Positions 1 through 5,651 are shown, counted from the stretch's first letter. The stretch: 8,736 nt of DNA from Microbacteriaceae bacterium UBA6152 (GCA_002423075.1 DIUS01000097.1:1-8736), one strand, 5' to 3'. Numbers and translations are program-made. The notes: generated from the letters alone by a model not told the origin.

Positions 1-1623
1 CTGCAGGGTGCGGTGACGGGCATTCAGACTGGAATCCAGTTCGCCTTCCAGGGCATCCAGCTCGCGAGCGACTTCGGCGAGTCTCTCAACGCGGCGAATG
101 TCACGTTCGGTGAGGAGATCGGCGCACAGCTTGCTTTGCTGGCCGAGGATGCGCCGGCAGGGCTGGCGTTGTCGCGTCGCGCCTATCTGCAGTTCGCGAC
201 GCAGTTTTCGAGCTTCGCGAAGACGATCCGTCGAGACAATCCCGCTTCGTTCATCAGCGACTTAACCGAGCGCGGTGCCGACTTCGCCTCGGTCTACAAC
301 CTCGAGGTCGCTGACGCGCTGCAGTTGTTCCAGTCGGGGCTCGCGGGTGAGACTGAGCCGCTTCGAAAGTATGGTCTTGATCTGTCGGCGGCGACGGTGA
401 ACGCCTTCGCGTGGGCGAACGGCATCACCGCGTCGGGGCAGGCGTTGACGGAGAACGAGAAGGTGCAGGCCCGTTGGGGTGCTCTGCTCGAGCAGACTGC
501 GGCCACGCAGGGCGACAACGCGAACACGGCCGACGAGCTTGCCGGGCAGCAACGTCGGCTGAAGGTGGCGTTTGAGGAGACTCAGACGCGCCTCGGCGAG
601 TTCCTGATCCCGGGGTTCTTGGAGTTGGTGACGATTGCGAACCGGGACATTCTGCCGACGTTCGGCGACATCATCGACCGGGTCGGGCCCAAGCTTGGGG
701 CTGCGCTTGAGGGTGTCGACTGGCAGGGTTTCGCCGACGACGTCGCTCCAGTCGTTGAGGACATGCTGCTGCTGGCCGCTGACGAGGGTATTCCTGCCGT
801 CACCGATGCGATTCGGGATCTGGCGAAGACCGCTCCTGAGTGGATTGACGCGTGGCGGTTCCTGAACGATCCGAACGCGCAGCCGGCAAAGTTCTTCAAC
901 GACTTGACCACGGCGAACCCCGACGCTCCCTTCAGCGCCCAGAATGTCGCGAAGGTGTCGGCGGTGATGGGTGACCGGTTGGCCGAGATGGGGATCAGTG
1001 TCAATCAGGATCTGAGCGCTCTGCCTCCCGAGTGGGCGGACACGCTCAAGACGGGCTTCGAGCAGGCCACGGCCGAGAGCTTCCGTAGCAGCCTCCGCGG
1101 GGCAGTCAAAGAGTCGGTGACGGGGTCGGTCAGGCTCGAGCTGGATCGGTCGCGGTCGGCGAACCTGCGGGCCGGTGGCGGTGGCGCCTACGACTTGGGT
1201 GTGAGTGTCGGGCAGGGCATCGAGTCGGGGCTGAATGCGTCGAAGGGTCGTGTCGGGCGGGCAGCGTCGAACCTGGCGAACGAGGTCGCGAAGCAGACGC
1301 GATTCACGCTGCAGATCAACTCGCCGTCGAAGGTGATGCGGGAGCTCGGACGTGGCGCGGGTGACGGTATGGTGCTCGGTCTGCATGACCGTGAGCGCGA
1401 CGTGGTGAACGCGACACGCGCGATGGTGGGTCAGATGCCTACGGCGGCGTCTATGGCCGCTCAGAGCGTCTCAGCGCCCCCCAGCGCGGCGCCGACCTTC
1501 ACGGGGCGTCTGTACCTCGATAGTGGCGAGTTCGTCGGCATGGTGCGCGGTGTGGCCGATGATGCGGTGCGCGACGGCAAGGGCTCGACGGCTGCTGCAG
1601 TGGCCGGTGGCGTCGTCCACTGA
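1..1623 (+). CDS. Phage tail tape measure protein, C-terminal part (5' end outside window)
   Basis: The frame is open from base 1, so the first in-window GTG (13) is probably internal and the gene begins upstream. About 540 residues are visible. Seen: a repetitive Ala/Gly/Gln-rich start containing SDFGESLNAANVTFGEE; a central stretch FLIPGFLELVTIANRDILP, typical of the helical rod region; and near residue 441 the motif SPSKVMRELG followed by GDGMVLGL. That SPSKV-x-RELG motif is a hallmark of the C-terminus of tape measure proteins of siphophages infecting actinobacteria. In that family the protein sets tail length, is chaperoned during tail assembly and is threaded through the tail tube. Codon use is less GC-extreme than in the genes after 2900. 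Normally distal tail and minor tail genes follow; here a glycosyltransferase follows and then the phage genes stop, suggesting a truncated prophage. Family call is firm; activity is unknown. Confidence 0.85.
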   Translation: MQGAVTGIQTGIQFAFQGIQLASDFGESLNAANVTFGEEIGAQLALLAEDAPAGLALSRRAYLQFATQFSSFAKTIRRDNPASFISDLTERGADFASVYNLEVADALQLFQSGLAGETEPLRKYGLDLSAATVNAFAWANGITASGQALTENEKVQARWGALLEQTAATQGDNANTADELAGQQRRLKVAFEETQTRLGEFLIPGFLELVTIANRDILPTFGDIIDRVGPKLGAALEGVDWQGFADDVAPVVEDMLLLAADEGIPAVTDAIRDLAKTAPEWIDAWRFLNDPNAQPAKFFNDLTTANPDAPFSAQNVAKVSAVMGDRLAEMGISVNQDLSALPPEWADTLKTGFEQATAESFRSSLRGAVKESVTGSVRLELDRSRSANLRAGGGGAYDLGVSVGQGIESGLNASKGRVGRAASNLANEVAKQTRFTLQINSPSKVMRELGRGAGDGMVLGLHDRERDVVNATRAMVGQMPTAASMAAQSVSAPPSAAPTFTGRLYLDSGEFVGMVRGVADDAVRDGKGSTAAAVAGGVVH

Positions 1624-1666
1624 AGGGTGTAAGAAATGTGGACACCCTTGACGGCGTGAAGGGTGT
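1623..1666 (+). repeat. AAGGGTGT / ACACCCTT repeat set able to form two competing hairpins; overlapping 7-codon ORF
   Basis: AAGGGTGT occurs at 1623-1630 and again at 1659-1666, and its exact reverse complement ACACCCTT lies between them at 1642-1649. The middle copy can pair with the left one (8 bp, 11-nt loop) or the right one (8 bp, 9-nt loop), but not both. The left copy contains AAGGG, well spaced as a ribosome binding site for ATG 1636, which opens a 7-codon ORF (MWTPLTA, stop 1657-1659). It is also 10 nt from GTG 1638, which opens the long glycosyltransferase frame. The layout resembles a translational attenuator or leader, but that role is inference; it could also simply be a phage intergenic repeat. 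Confidence 0.55.
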
Positions 1667-1709
1667 GCGGGCTTTGCACAGCCTTGGCGGGGCAGAGGGT
1701 ACGCGCTCG

Positions 1710-2417
1710 GTGAGTCCCCCTGGTGGCGTCTCATCGATCGATGTGAGAGTCGTCGGCCACCACACACGCGAACACATGGCTCGACGCTTGGCCGCACAGT
1801 TCGACGCTCACCTGTACCTCGACGACGGGACGCTAGGCGAGTGGGAGAACCACCGCAGATCACTCGCGGCACCGACCACTGCCGAGTGGCTGCTGATCGT
1901 GCAAGACGACGCGATACCGGTTGACGACTTTCTGACCCATGTTGCGGCCGCGCTCGAGCATCGCCCCGGTGACCTGGTGAGCTTCTACCTGGGCAACTCT
2001 CGCCCTCCCGAGTGGCAGCCTGCAGTCGAGGATGCGTGCGCGCGAGCAGACGAGCTCGGCGCCGCGTGGATCACCGCTACGCGTCTGCTGCACGGTGTGG
2101 CGATCGCCATCCCGACTCCGGCGATCCCTGAGCTGCTCGCCTGGTGCCGACGGTCGACAGCGCCGTACGACGAGCGCCTCGGCATGTACTGGCAGTCAGT
2201 GCGGCACCGGCCGGTGTTCTACTCGTGGCCGTCACTCGTGGATCATGACGACGGCCCGACGGTCGTTGAGCACCGTGACGGCGAGCAACGTACTCAACCT
2301 CGAGTGGCGCGACGGGTGGGTGTGTCCGTGTCGTGGGCCACACCAGCAGTGCACGTCGAGCTCGATGTCGGGGCTCGGTCGTATGGTCGTCGGCATGTAC
2401 AACGGACACGGCGGTGA
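1710..2417 (+). CDS. Phage-type glycosyltransferase-like protein
   Basis: About 235 aa. Seen: an N-terminal strand DVRVVGHHTREHM; then HLYLDDGTLGEWENHRRSL; then a hydrophobic strand ending in an acidic pair (LLIVQDDAIPVDDF, Asp66-Asp67), as expected for the metal/nucleotide-sugar site of a GT-A fold enzyme; and a C-terminal PSLVDHDDGPTVVEH (174-188) followed by a basic tail. This order matches glycosyltransferase-like proteins encoded among structural genes of actinobacteriophages, thought to decorate virion proteins; substrate is unknown. The frame is open from GTG 1638, which has AAGGG 10 nt upstream. I chose GTG 1710 because AGAGGG at 1694-1699 precedes it and the conserved strand starts soon after; GTG 1743 is also possible. 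The last 140 nt are also open in another frame, so the C-terminal boundary is less certain. Confidence 0.6.
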   Translation: MSPPGGVSSIDVRVVGHHTREHMARRLAAQFDAHLYLDDGTLGEWENHRRSLAAPTTAEWLLIVQDDAIPVDDFLTHVAAALEHRPGDLVSFYLGNSRPPEWQPAVEDACARADELGAAWITATRLLHGVAIAIPTPAIPELLAWCRRSTAPYDERLGMYWQSVRHRPVFYSWPSLVDHDDGPTVVEHRDGEQRTQPRVARRVGVSVSWATPAVHVELDVGARSYGRRHVQRTRR

Positions 2418-2607
2418 GATCGGCGAAGGCGAGCGCAACGGATATCCCGTGTGGGTGTGGCAGTGCCATTGCGGAGCGAAGGGGAAGGGCTCCCCGGACT
2501 ATCGGGCGGCGGTGAACGGGCTGCGGAAGCACTGCGGTCTGCCCGCTCTCAAGGCCCAGCCGATTCGTCAGGAGCAGCGGCCGGTCAAGCACAGCCGGAT
2601 ATGGTGA
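2383..2607 (+). CDS. Small Cys/His-rich hypothetical phage protein (possible zinc-binding)
   Basis: A 74-aa frame starting at ATG 2383, with GGGG 10 nt upstream as a weak ribosome binding site; ATG 2365 or 2395 are alternatives. Seen: VWQCHCGAKGKG (Cys28, Cys30) and LRKHCG (His50, Cys51), a spacing that could hold one zinc ion, with a short predicted helix between. It overlaps the glycosyltransferase end by 35 nt in a different frame. The same frame stays open upstream to GTG 2275 and there encodes a further Cys cluster (GWVCPCRGPHQQC) with good codon usage, so the true start may be earlier. I do not recognise the family. It is the last phage-like gene before the gene-free junction. Confidence 0.4.
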   Translation: MVVGMYNGHGGEIGEGERNGYPVWVWQCHCGAKGKGSPDYRAAVNGLRKHCGLPALKAQPIRQEQRPVKHSRIW

Positions 2608-2731
2608 CGAGTCAGCGTGGATTCGTCAGCGATTCGTCAGCAGACCCCCTCACAGCCATTCACGACCATGCATCGATCAGGGCAGAATCCCAGCAAATTC
2701 CTGACATCCATCGTCAACAGTCACCAGTCAG
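2562..2731 (+). repeat. Cluster of GTCAG / GATTCGTCAG direct repeats at the prophage edge
   Basis: GATTCGTCAG is present at 2562-2571, 2620-2629 and 2631-2640; the last two form an 11-nt tandem. The core GTCAG recurs at 2611-2615 and 2727-2731, and its inverse CTGAC lies at 2701-2705. Short repeated sites of this sort in an AT-richer stretch resemble integrase arm-type sites beside an attachment site, but no integrase gene or att core can be seen, so this reading is inference. The first copy lies inside the small Cys-rich ORF. Confidence 0.4.
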
Positions 2732-2772
2732 ATCAACGCGGTTCGTTCCGCTTCAACGTGTAGGCAGGCCGT

Positions 2773-2798
2773 GAGCCGAAGGCGATACCCCTTGGCTC
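2773..2798. other. Hairpin with 9-bp stem
   Basis: GAGCC, a bulged G, AAGG, a 7-nt loop, then CCTT and GGCTC give a 9-bp stem. There is no T-tract on either side, so it is not a clear intrinsic terminator. It could mark the end of a lost phage transcript or be part of the junction structure. Confidence 0.3.
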
Positions 2799-2869
2799 GA
2801 CAGCGCATGTGGGTGCTCTTCTCGTACGGGATCAGCCAAGCGCCGATCTTCCGCTGAGCACGGCGCAGG

Positions 2870-2890
2870 CGCGGCCTCCGTACCGCCGCG
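2870..2890 (-). terminator. Weak terminator-like GC stem after the minus-strand gene pair
   Basis: CGCGGC and GCCGCG form a 6-bp stem with a 9-nt loop, starting 11 nt past the stop codon of the frameshifted minus-strand gene. There is no U-tract, so it is only a candidate; high-GC actinomycetes often have such stems at gene ends. Confidence 0.2.
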
Positions 2891-2900
2891 TCCGCTGGGC

Positions 2901-3322
2901 CTATGGGCTCAACAACTCGGCCGCCGCGTCTCCCCCCTCGAGCGGAAAACGCATCACGAGGTCTCCGGCCGCGGTCGTCACGATGAAGTCGAGCCAATCA
3001 CCGACCGGTCGCTCGAGCGGGCTCGCCGCGATCGACCTGACGCGGTCACGGATGCCGAGCACCCGCACCTCGCGCGTGCCGACGATGCCGATCGCAGGTG
3101 TGAAGTGCAGCACCCAGGCGAAACCTGAGCGATACCGACGCTCCACTCGGTGCCGATGTTGAGCACCCGACCCTGTGCGGCACGGAGGGCACACCGCACC
3201 TCGCCCTCCAGGAAGCGCTTGCGATCGTTGCGGCGTTGGATCTCGTCGGGAATCAGCCACCAGAACAGGTCGGCGAGAAAGCCGAACAGCGCACCAAAGA
3301 CGATCTCGAGGAGAGACGACAC
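2901..3322 (-). pseudogene. Small membrane-anchored hypothetical protein gene, single frameshift
   Basis: Two minus-strand frames together read as one protein of about 139 aa. The first frame (GTG 3322) gives MSSLLEIVFGALFGFLADLF, a hydrophobic segment, then WWLIPDEIQRRNDRKRFLEG and up to GTEWSVG. The second frame carries on with YRSGFAWVLHFTPAIGIVG, a central VREVLGI-like strand region, ERPVGDWLDFIVTTAAGD and a stop at 2901-2903. The switch falls at about 3135-3136; adding one base there (for example one G on the minus strand) restores a continuous reading. One N-terminal membrane helix followed by a cytoplasmic beta-rich domain is reminiscent of the short actinobacterial DUF2550 type, but I cannot assign it. 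The gene starts 13 nt after the acyltransferase stop, so it was probably co-transcribed and translationally coupled. Either a real inactivating deletion or a sequencing error. Confidence 0.6.
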
Positions 3323-3335
3323 TCTCCGAGTCGGC

Positions 3336-3911
3336 CTAGCTCGCGAGCTCTTCGCGCAGGCGCGGCTCGACGCGGTGCTCGGGCTTCACGCCCGACTTAT
3401 CGGCGTAAAAGGCGCGGATGACATCCATGTCGCGTGACACATCGCCCGTGAGCTCGATGGTCGGCCCGAGCCCTGACGTCATCGTGGTGCGGTCGACGTA
3501 GCCGAGCGTCAGCGGCAACTGGGCCTCGCGAGCGATGCGGTAGAAACCCGACTTCCAGTAGCTGTGCCCCTTGCGGGTGCCGTCAGGCGTCACGACCAGC
3601 CCGAAGACGTCGCCCGAGCGGATGCGCTCAAGCACCTCGCCGACGACCGTGCTCGGCGCCTCTCGGTCGACCGGAATGCCGCCGAGGCCGCGCATGATCG
3701 GACCCTTCCACCCGCGGAAGAGGCTCTTCTTGCCCAGCCACCGAAAGTGCATGTCGAGCCGCCAGGCGATCGCGAGCATGAACACAAAATCCCAGTTCGA
3801 CGTGTGCGGCGCACCGATGAGAACGGTAGGACGGTCGGGGGCCGGCTCGGAAACGAGCTTCCACCGGCTGAACGTCCAGAAGATGCGGGCCGCCATGCCC
3901 CGAATGAACAC
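3336..3911 (-). CDS. PlsC-type acyltransferase (1-acyl-glycerol-3-phosphate acyltransferase-like)
   Basis: 191 aa. Seen: HTSNWD at 36-41, the H-x4-D catalytic block of the lysophospholipid acyltransferase superfamily; GKKSLFRG at 60-67; GGIPVDR at 77-83, matching the acceptor-binding block; TPDGTRK at 108-114, the position of the usual PEGTRS block but with Asp for Glu; and YWKSGFYRIA, typical of the short bacterial subfamily. Such enzymes move an acyl chain from acyl-ACP or acyl-CoA to a glycerolipid or related acceptor at the inner membrane face; the substrate here is unknown. There is no long transmembrane segment, only a hydrophobic N-terminus. The GTG start is supported by TATTGT six nt upstream, the leaderless pattern seen at other genes here; ATG 3896 is the alternative. 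It is first in a two-gene minus-strand unit with the frameshifted small membrane protein. Confidence 0.85.
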   Translation of the reverse strand: MFIRGMAARIFWTFSRWKLVSEPAPDRPTVLIGAPHTSNWDFVFMLAIAWRLDMHFRWLGKKSLFRGWKGPIMRGLGGIPVDREAPSTVVGEVLERIRSGDVFGLVVTPDGTRKGHSYWKSGFYRIAREAQLPLTLGYVDRTTMTSGLGPTIELTGDVSRDMDVIRAFYADKSGVKPEHRVEPRLREELAS

Positions 3912-3917
3912 AGGTCA

Positions 3918-3923
3918 ACAATA
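3918..3923 (-). promoter_or_regulatory. -10 element (TATTGT) for the acyltransferase, leaderless
   Basis: Read on the minus strand, TATTGT is followed by TGACCT and then the GTG start. TAnnnT six nt before the start codon is the usual actinobacterial leaderless promoter layout. No good -35 is seen 17 nt further upstream. The palindromic element at 3955-3997 begins about 32 nt upstream of it. Confidence 0.5.
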
Positions 3924-3954
3924 GGTCGCGGCGAGTGGTCTGCCGTTCTCGGTG

Positions 3955-3997
3955 TGTGCCGATGGCGGCATGTGCCGCGAACGGCACATTGCATGAG
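3955..3997. repeat. 43-nt palindromic intergenic element, copy A
   Basis: Outer arms TGTGCCG and CGGCACA flank an inner palindrome GCGGCA-TG-TGCCGC, followed by TTGCATGAG. It matches copy B (5609-5651) over the full 43 nt without gaps at 33 positions. The seventh outer pair is G-C here and T-A in copy B, so the pairing is kept while the sequence changes. The second TGTGCCG (3971-3977) can also pair with CGGCACA across a CGAA loop (3978-3981), giving an alternative hairpin. It lies in the divergent gap between the acyltransferase and the DUF1761 gene. The role is unknown: operator, structured RNA, or mobile REP-like repeat. Confidence 0.65.
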
Positions 3998-4049
3998 CGG
4001 GTTCTCCCTCTCCGCTCCGTTCGGCACAGCGATCACGGCTCGTCTCAGC

Positions 4050-4064
4050 CCGCGCAATGCGCGG
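4050..4064. promoter_or_regulatory. 15-nt perfect palindrome CCGCGCA-A-TGCGCGG
   Basis: Seven-base arms around one central A, in the divergent gap 68 nt before the DUF1761 start and about 30 nt upstream of its proposed -35. Odd-centred dyads like this can be regulator binding sites. In GC-rich DNA a chance occurrence is quite possible. Confidence 0.25.
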
Positions 4065-4093
4065 CGTGTTCACGACTCACACCGCAAGCCCCG

Positions 4094-4124
4094 GTAGACG
4101 CGCGCCGCTGCACGCGAGTAGCGT
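4094..4124 (+). promoter_or_regulatory. Putative promoter of the DUF1761 gene
   Basis: TAGCGT at 4119-4124 lies seven nt before ATG 4132, again a leaderless layout. GTAGAC at 4094-4099 is a possible -35 with a 19-nt spacer, which is long. No ribosome binding site is seen before the ATG, which supports a leaderless start. Confidence 0.45.
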
Positions 4125-4131
4125 CTCGCGC

Positions 4132-4557
4132 ATGTTCCTTCTCGAGCTTAACTGGCTGGGCGTGCTCGCCGGCTTTCTCGTCTACTTCATCTCCGGCGCA
4201 CTCTGGTTCGGGCCGAAGACCTTCTACCCCGCGTGGATGCGCGCCAAGGGCCACGACCCCGCTAACCCGCCCGGCTCGCACGGCATGGCCGTCGTGTTCG
4301 GGATGACCGCTCTCGGCGCCCTCGTGCAAACCATCGCGCTCGCGAGCGTCATCTGGTTCGTGGCCGAAGTGCAGGGCCCGGTCGGGCCGCTCGGTGGGGC
4401 GCTCGCCGGATTGCTCGTCGGCATGGGCTTCGCCGCCGCGAGCTCGCTGTCGCACCGCCTCTTCGGCGGCGACGGCTTCACGGTCTGGGCGATCGAAGTC
4501 GGCGGCGACATCGTCGGCCTCACCCTCGCGGGCCTAGTCGTGGGGCTCATCGGCTGA
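4132..4557 (+). CDS. DUF1761 family membrane protein
   Basis: 141 aa, the normal length for the family. Seen: the opening LNWLGVLAGFLVYFISGALW followed by FGPKTFYPAWM, which is the DUF1761 signature (NW, then a helix ending in a GALW-F-P-like motif). About four membrane helices follow: one at the N-terminus, one around GMTALGALVQTIALASVIW, one in PLGGALAGLLVGMGFAAASS, and the last at the C-terminus (DIVGLTLAGLVVGLIG). A conserved-looking polar segment SHRLFGGDGFTVW joins the last two. The function of DUF1761 is not known. The frame is open back to ATG 4057, but ATG 4132 fits the family start and the TAGCGT hexamer. The next gene's promoter overlaps this stop codon. Confidence 0.8.
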   Translation: MFLLELNWLGVLAGFLVYFISGALWFGPKTFYPAWMRAKGHDPANPPGSHGMAVVFGMTALGALVQTIALASVIWFVAEVQGPVGPLGGALAGLLVGMGFAAASSLSHRLFGGDGFTVWAIEVGGDIVGLTLAGLVVGLIG

Positions 4558-4583
4558 ACCCCGCTCGGGTCAAGCCGTAGGGT
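4554..4583 (+). promoter_or_regulatory. Putative promoter of the 253-aa hypothetical gene
   Basis: CTGAAC (4554-4559) and TAGGGT (4578-4583) are 18 nt apart, and GTG 4590 follows TAGGGT by six nt (GTTGCG). The -35 overlaps the stop codon of the DUF1761 gene. No ribosome binding site is seen, so a leaderless transcript is likely. Confidence 0.5.
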
Positions 4584-4589
4584 GTTGCG

Positions 4590-5351
4590 GTGACCGACCC
4601 CACTCTCAGGCTGCCCAACCAGACGTTCCGAGCCGTGCTCGACCTGGGCGACGGCATCGGTACCCTGCCGCCGCTTCCGCGCGGGCTCGGGCGACCCGAG
4701 CTCGACGCCGACGTTGACGACGAGACCGGCATCGTGAGTTTGTTCGTGCACTTTCCGACCGGCCAACTGCATCTCGAGGTGAGCGACGAGGGTGTCGAGC
4801 ACCACTTCCACACGGCGCGCGGCGACGACATCGACGGCAGCCCGTGGAAGCGCGAACCGACCGACGCCCTCCTCGACTGGGCGCGGCAGTTCGCCGTGCG
4901 AGCACTGCCCGTCGTGCCCGACCTCCTCGCCGACGCCGAGGAGGCAGCCGAGTGGCACGCCGCCGGTCTCGGCGTCTTCGCTCGCGAGACCGGGCCGGTT
5001 CCGCTCGAGATCATCGAGGTCGAGCTCGAGGGCGAGCTCTTGCTACTGCCGTGGCTCGGCAGCGGTAGCGTCGAGCACGAGCACATCGACGGCGACCACC
5101 ACCCCATCGAACTGCTCTGGGATCCTGCGGGAGTGGAGCCGAGCATCCGCATTGCCCGCGCGTGGCTTGATCCGCGCACCGACGCACCGCGCACCGCGGC
5201 AGAGCCGGGTGTCGACTGGAACGCCGTCGGAATGCCGGCCGCTGAGGTCGTCACGTGGCTCGAAGGCGTCTACCTCAACCACCACGTCATCGCCCACCCC
5301 GCTCAGGTCATCGTGCAGGCCGCGCTCGAGCGCCTCGCGGGCATCGACTGA
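4590..5351 (+). CDS. Conserved-looking acidic hypothetical protein
   Basis: 253 aa, soluble, without signal peptide or membrane helix. I do not recognise a domain. Seen: an N-terminal beta-rich part (VSLFVHFPTGQLHLEVS, about 50-66); a histidine-rich patch GVEHHFHTARGDD; a helical middle with WARQFAVRALPVVPDLLADA; a strand LEIIEVELEGELLLLPWLGS; a second acidic/histidine cluster VEHEHIDGDHHPIELLW; and a C-terminal helix ending in AALERLAG. The two His/Asp-rich loops could bind metal, but this is only a suggestion from composition. Codon bias is strong throughout and opposing frames have no motifs, so the gene is real. The GTG start is supported by the TAGGGT hexamer six nt upstream. It is transcribed alone, 32 nt after the DUF1761 stop. 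Confidence 0.7.
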   Translation: MTDPTLRLPNQTFRAVLDLGDGIGTLPPLPRGLGRPELDADVDDETGIVSLFVHFPTGQLHLEVSDEGVEHHFHTARGDDIDGSPWKREPTDALLDWARQFAVRALPVVPDLLADAEEAAEWHAAGLGVFARETGPVPLEIIEVELEGELLLLPWLGSGSVEHEHIDGDHHPIELLWDPAGVEPSIRIARAWLDPRTDAPRTAAEPGVDWNAVGMPAAEVVTWLEGVYLNHHVIAHPAQVIVQAALERLAGID

Positions 5352-5555
5352 CGTCCACCGAGCGCCGCTGCAGATCTGTCTCACGCGCTTCGGCGAGGTG
5401 CAGCGAGATGCTCGAGCCGATGATGCCGCCGCCGCCGAAGATCGTGCCGACCCGCGGGGGGGCAGGGCGTCGTGCGCCGTAGAGGCGAACAGCGCGGCGC
5501 TGAGCGAACGGTCGGTGAGTTTGTCGATGGCGGGGCCTCCTGCGTGCAGGCTCAT
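5308..5555 (-). pseudogene. Candidate small minus-strand gene broken at a C7 homopolymer
   Basis: From ATG 5555 the minus strand reads MSLHAGGPAIDKLTDRSLSA and on to HDALPP with strong actinobacterial codon bias, then turns into a low-quality Ser/Ala/Arg-rich sequence exactly after a run of seven C (plus-strand G run 5456-5462). With one extra C the reading continues as RVGTIFGGGGIIGSSISLHL, also with good codon bias, to a stop at 5308-5310. The joined product is about 85 aa with a Gly-rich hydrophobic segment. I do not recognise it. The 3' end overlaps the end of the plus-strand 253-aa gene by 44 nt, and its last 15-20 residues look poorly coding. It may be a decayed gene, a sequencing error, or a chance open frame. 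Confidence 0.35.
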
Positions 5556-5608
5556 TGCTTGTTGGCCCGGTGGACAACACGCGGCGGGGAGCGGCTGCGG
5601 AGGGCGCG

Positions 5609-5651
5609 TGTGCCTCTCGCGGCACATGCCGCGGCAGGCACACTGCCTGAG
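5609..5651. repeat. 43-nt palindromic intergenic element, copy B
   Basis: GTGTGCCT (5608-5615) pairs with AGGCACAC (5636-5643), and inside it CGCGGCA pairs with TGCCGCG around CA, giving a nearly perfect palindrome of 36 nt followed by TGCCTGAG. It aligns gap-free to copy A at 3955-3997 in the same orientation. Like copy A it lies in a divergent gap, about 54 nt from the start of a minus-strand reading frame. The remaining part of the 5352-5761 gap holds the candidate broken gene above and nothing else I can name. Confidence 0.65.

Larger units (their letters stand above)
2608..2900. other. Gene-free junction between phage-derived and chromosomal DNA
   Basis: I see no convincing gene in these 293 nt. 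Left of about 2740 the sequence is less GC-rich and carries the GTCAG repeats; right of it composition returns to that of the chromosome. Frames open through it, such as 2728-2997 on the minus strand, give Arg-rich translations without recognisable motifs. A hairpin at 2773-2798 and a GC stem at 2870-2890 lie here. I looked for a tRNA or tmRNA 3' end as an integration target and found none. Confidence 0.45.

Noticed and set aside
262..1386. Long minus-strand open frame opposite the tape measure gene
   Set aside because: Arg-rich translation without motifs; it mirrors the codon pattern of the clearly recognisable plus-strand gene.
2735..2800. Possible tRNA or tmRNA 3' end as prophage integration target
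   Set aside because: GGTTCGTTCC looks like a T-arm, but no acceptor stem, anticodon arm or CCA end can be built around it.
2728..2997. Minus-strand open frame across the junction
   Set aside because: No recognisable domain, and its right part overlaps the 3' half of the frameshifted gene, which reads better in another frame.
4224..4958. Long minus-strand open frame across the DUF1761 and 253-aa genes
   Set aside because: It spans two plus-strand genes with better codon bias and has no motif of its own.
5450..5470. Programmed -1 frameshifting at the C7 run
   Set aside because: In the zero frame the heptamer is G CCC CCC rather than an ideal slippery site, and no downstream stimulatory structure is evident; a deletion or sequencing error is simpler.
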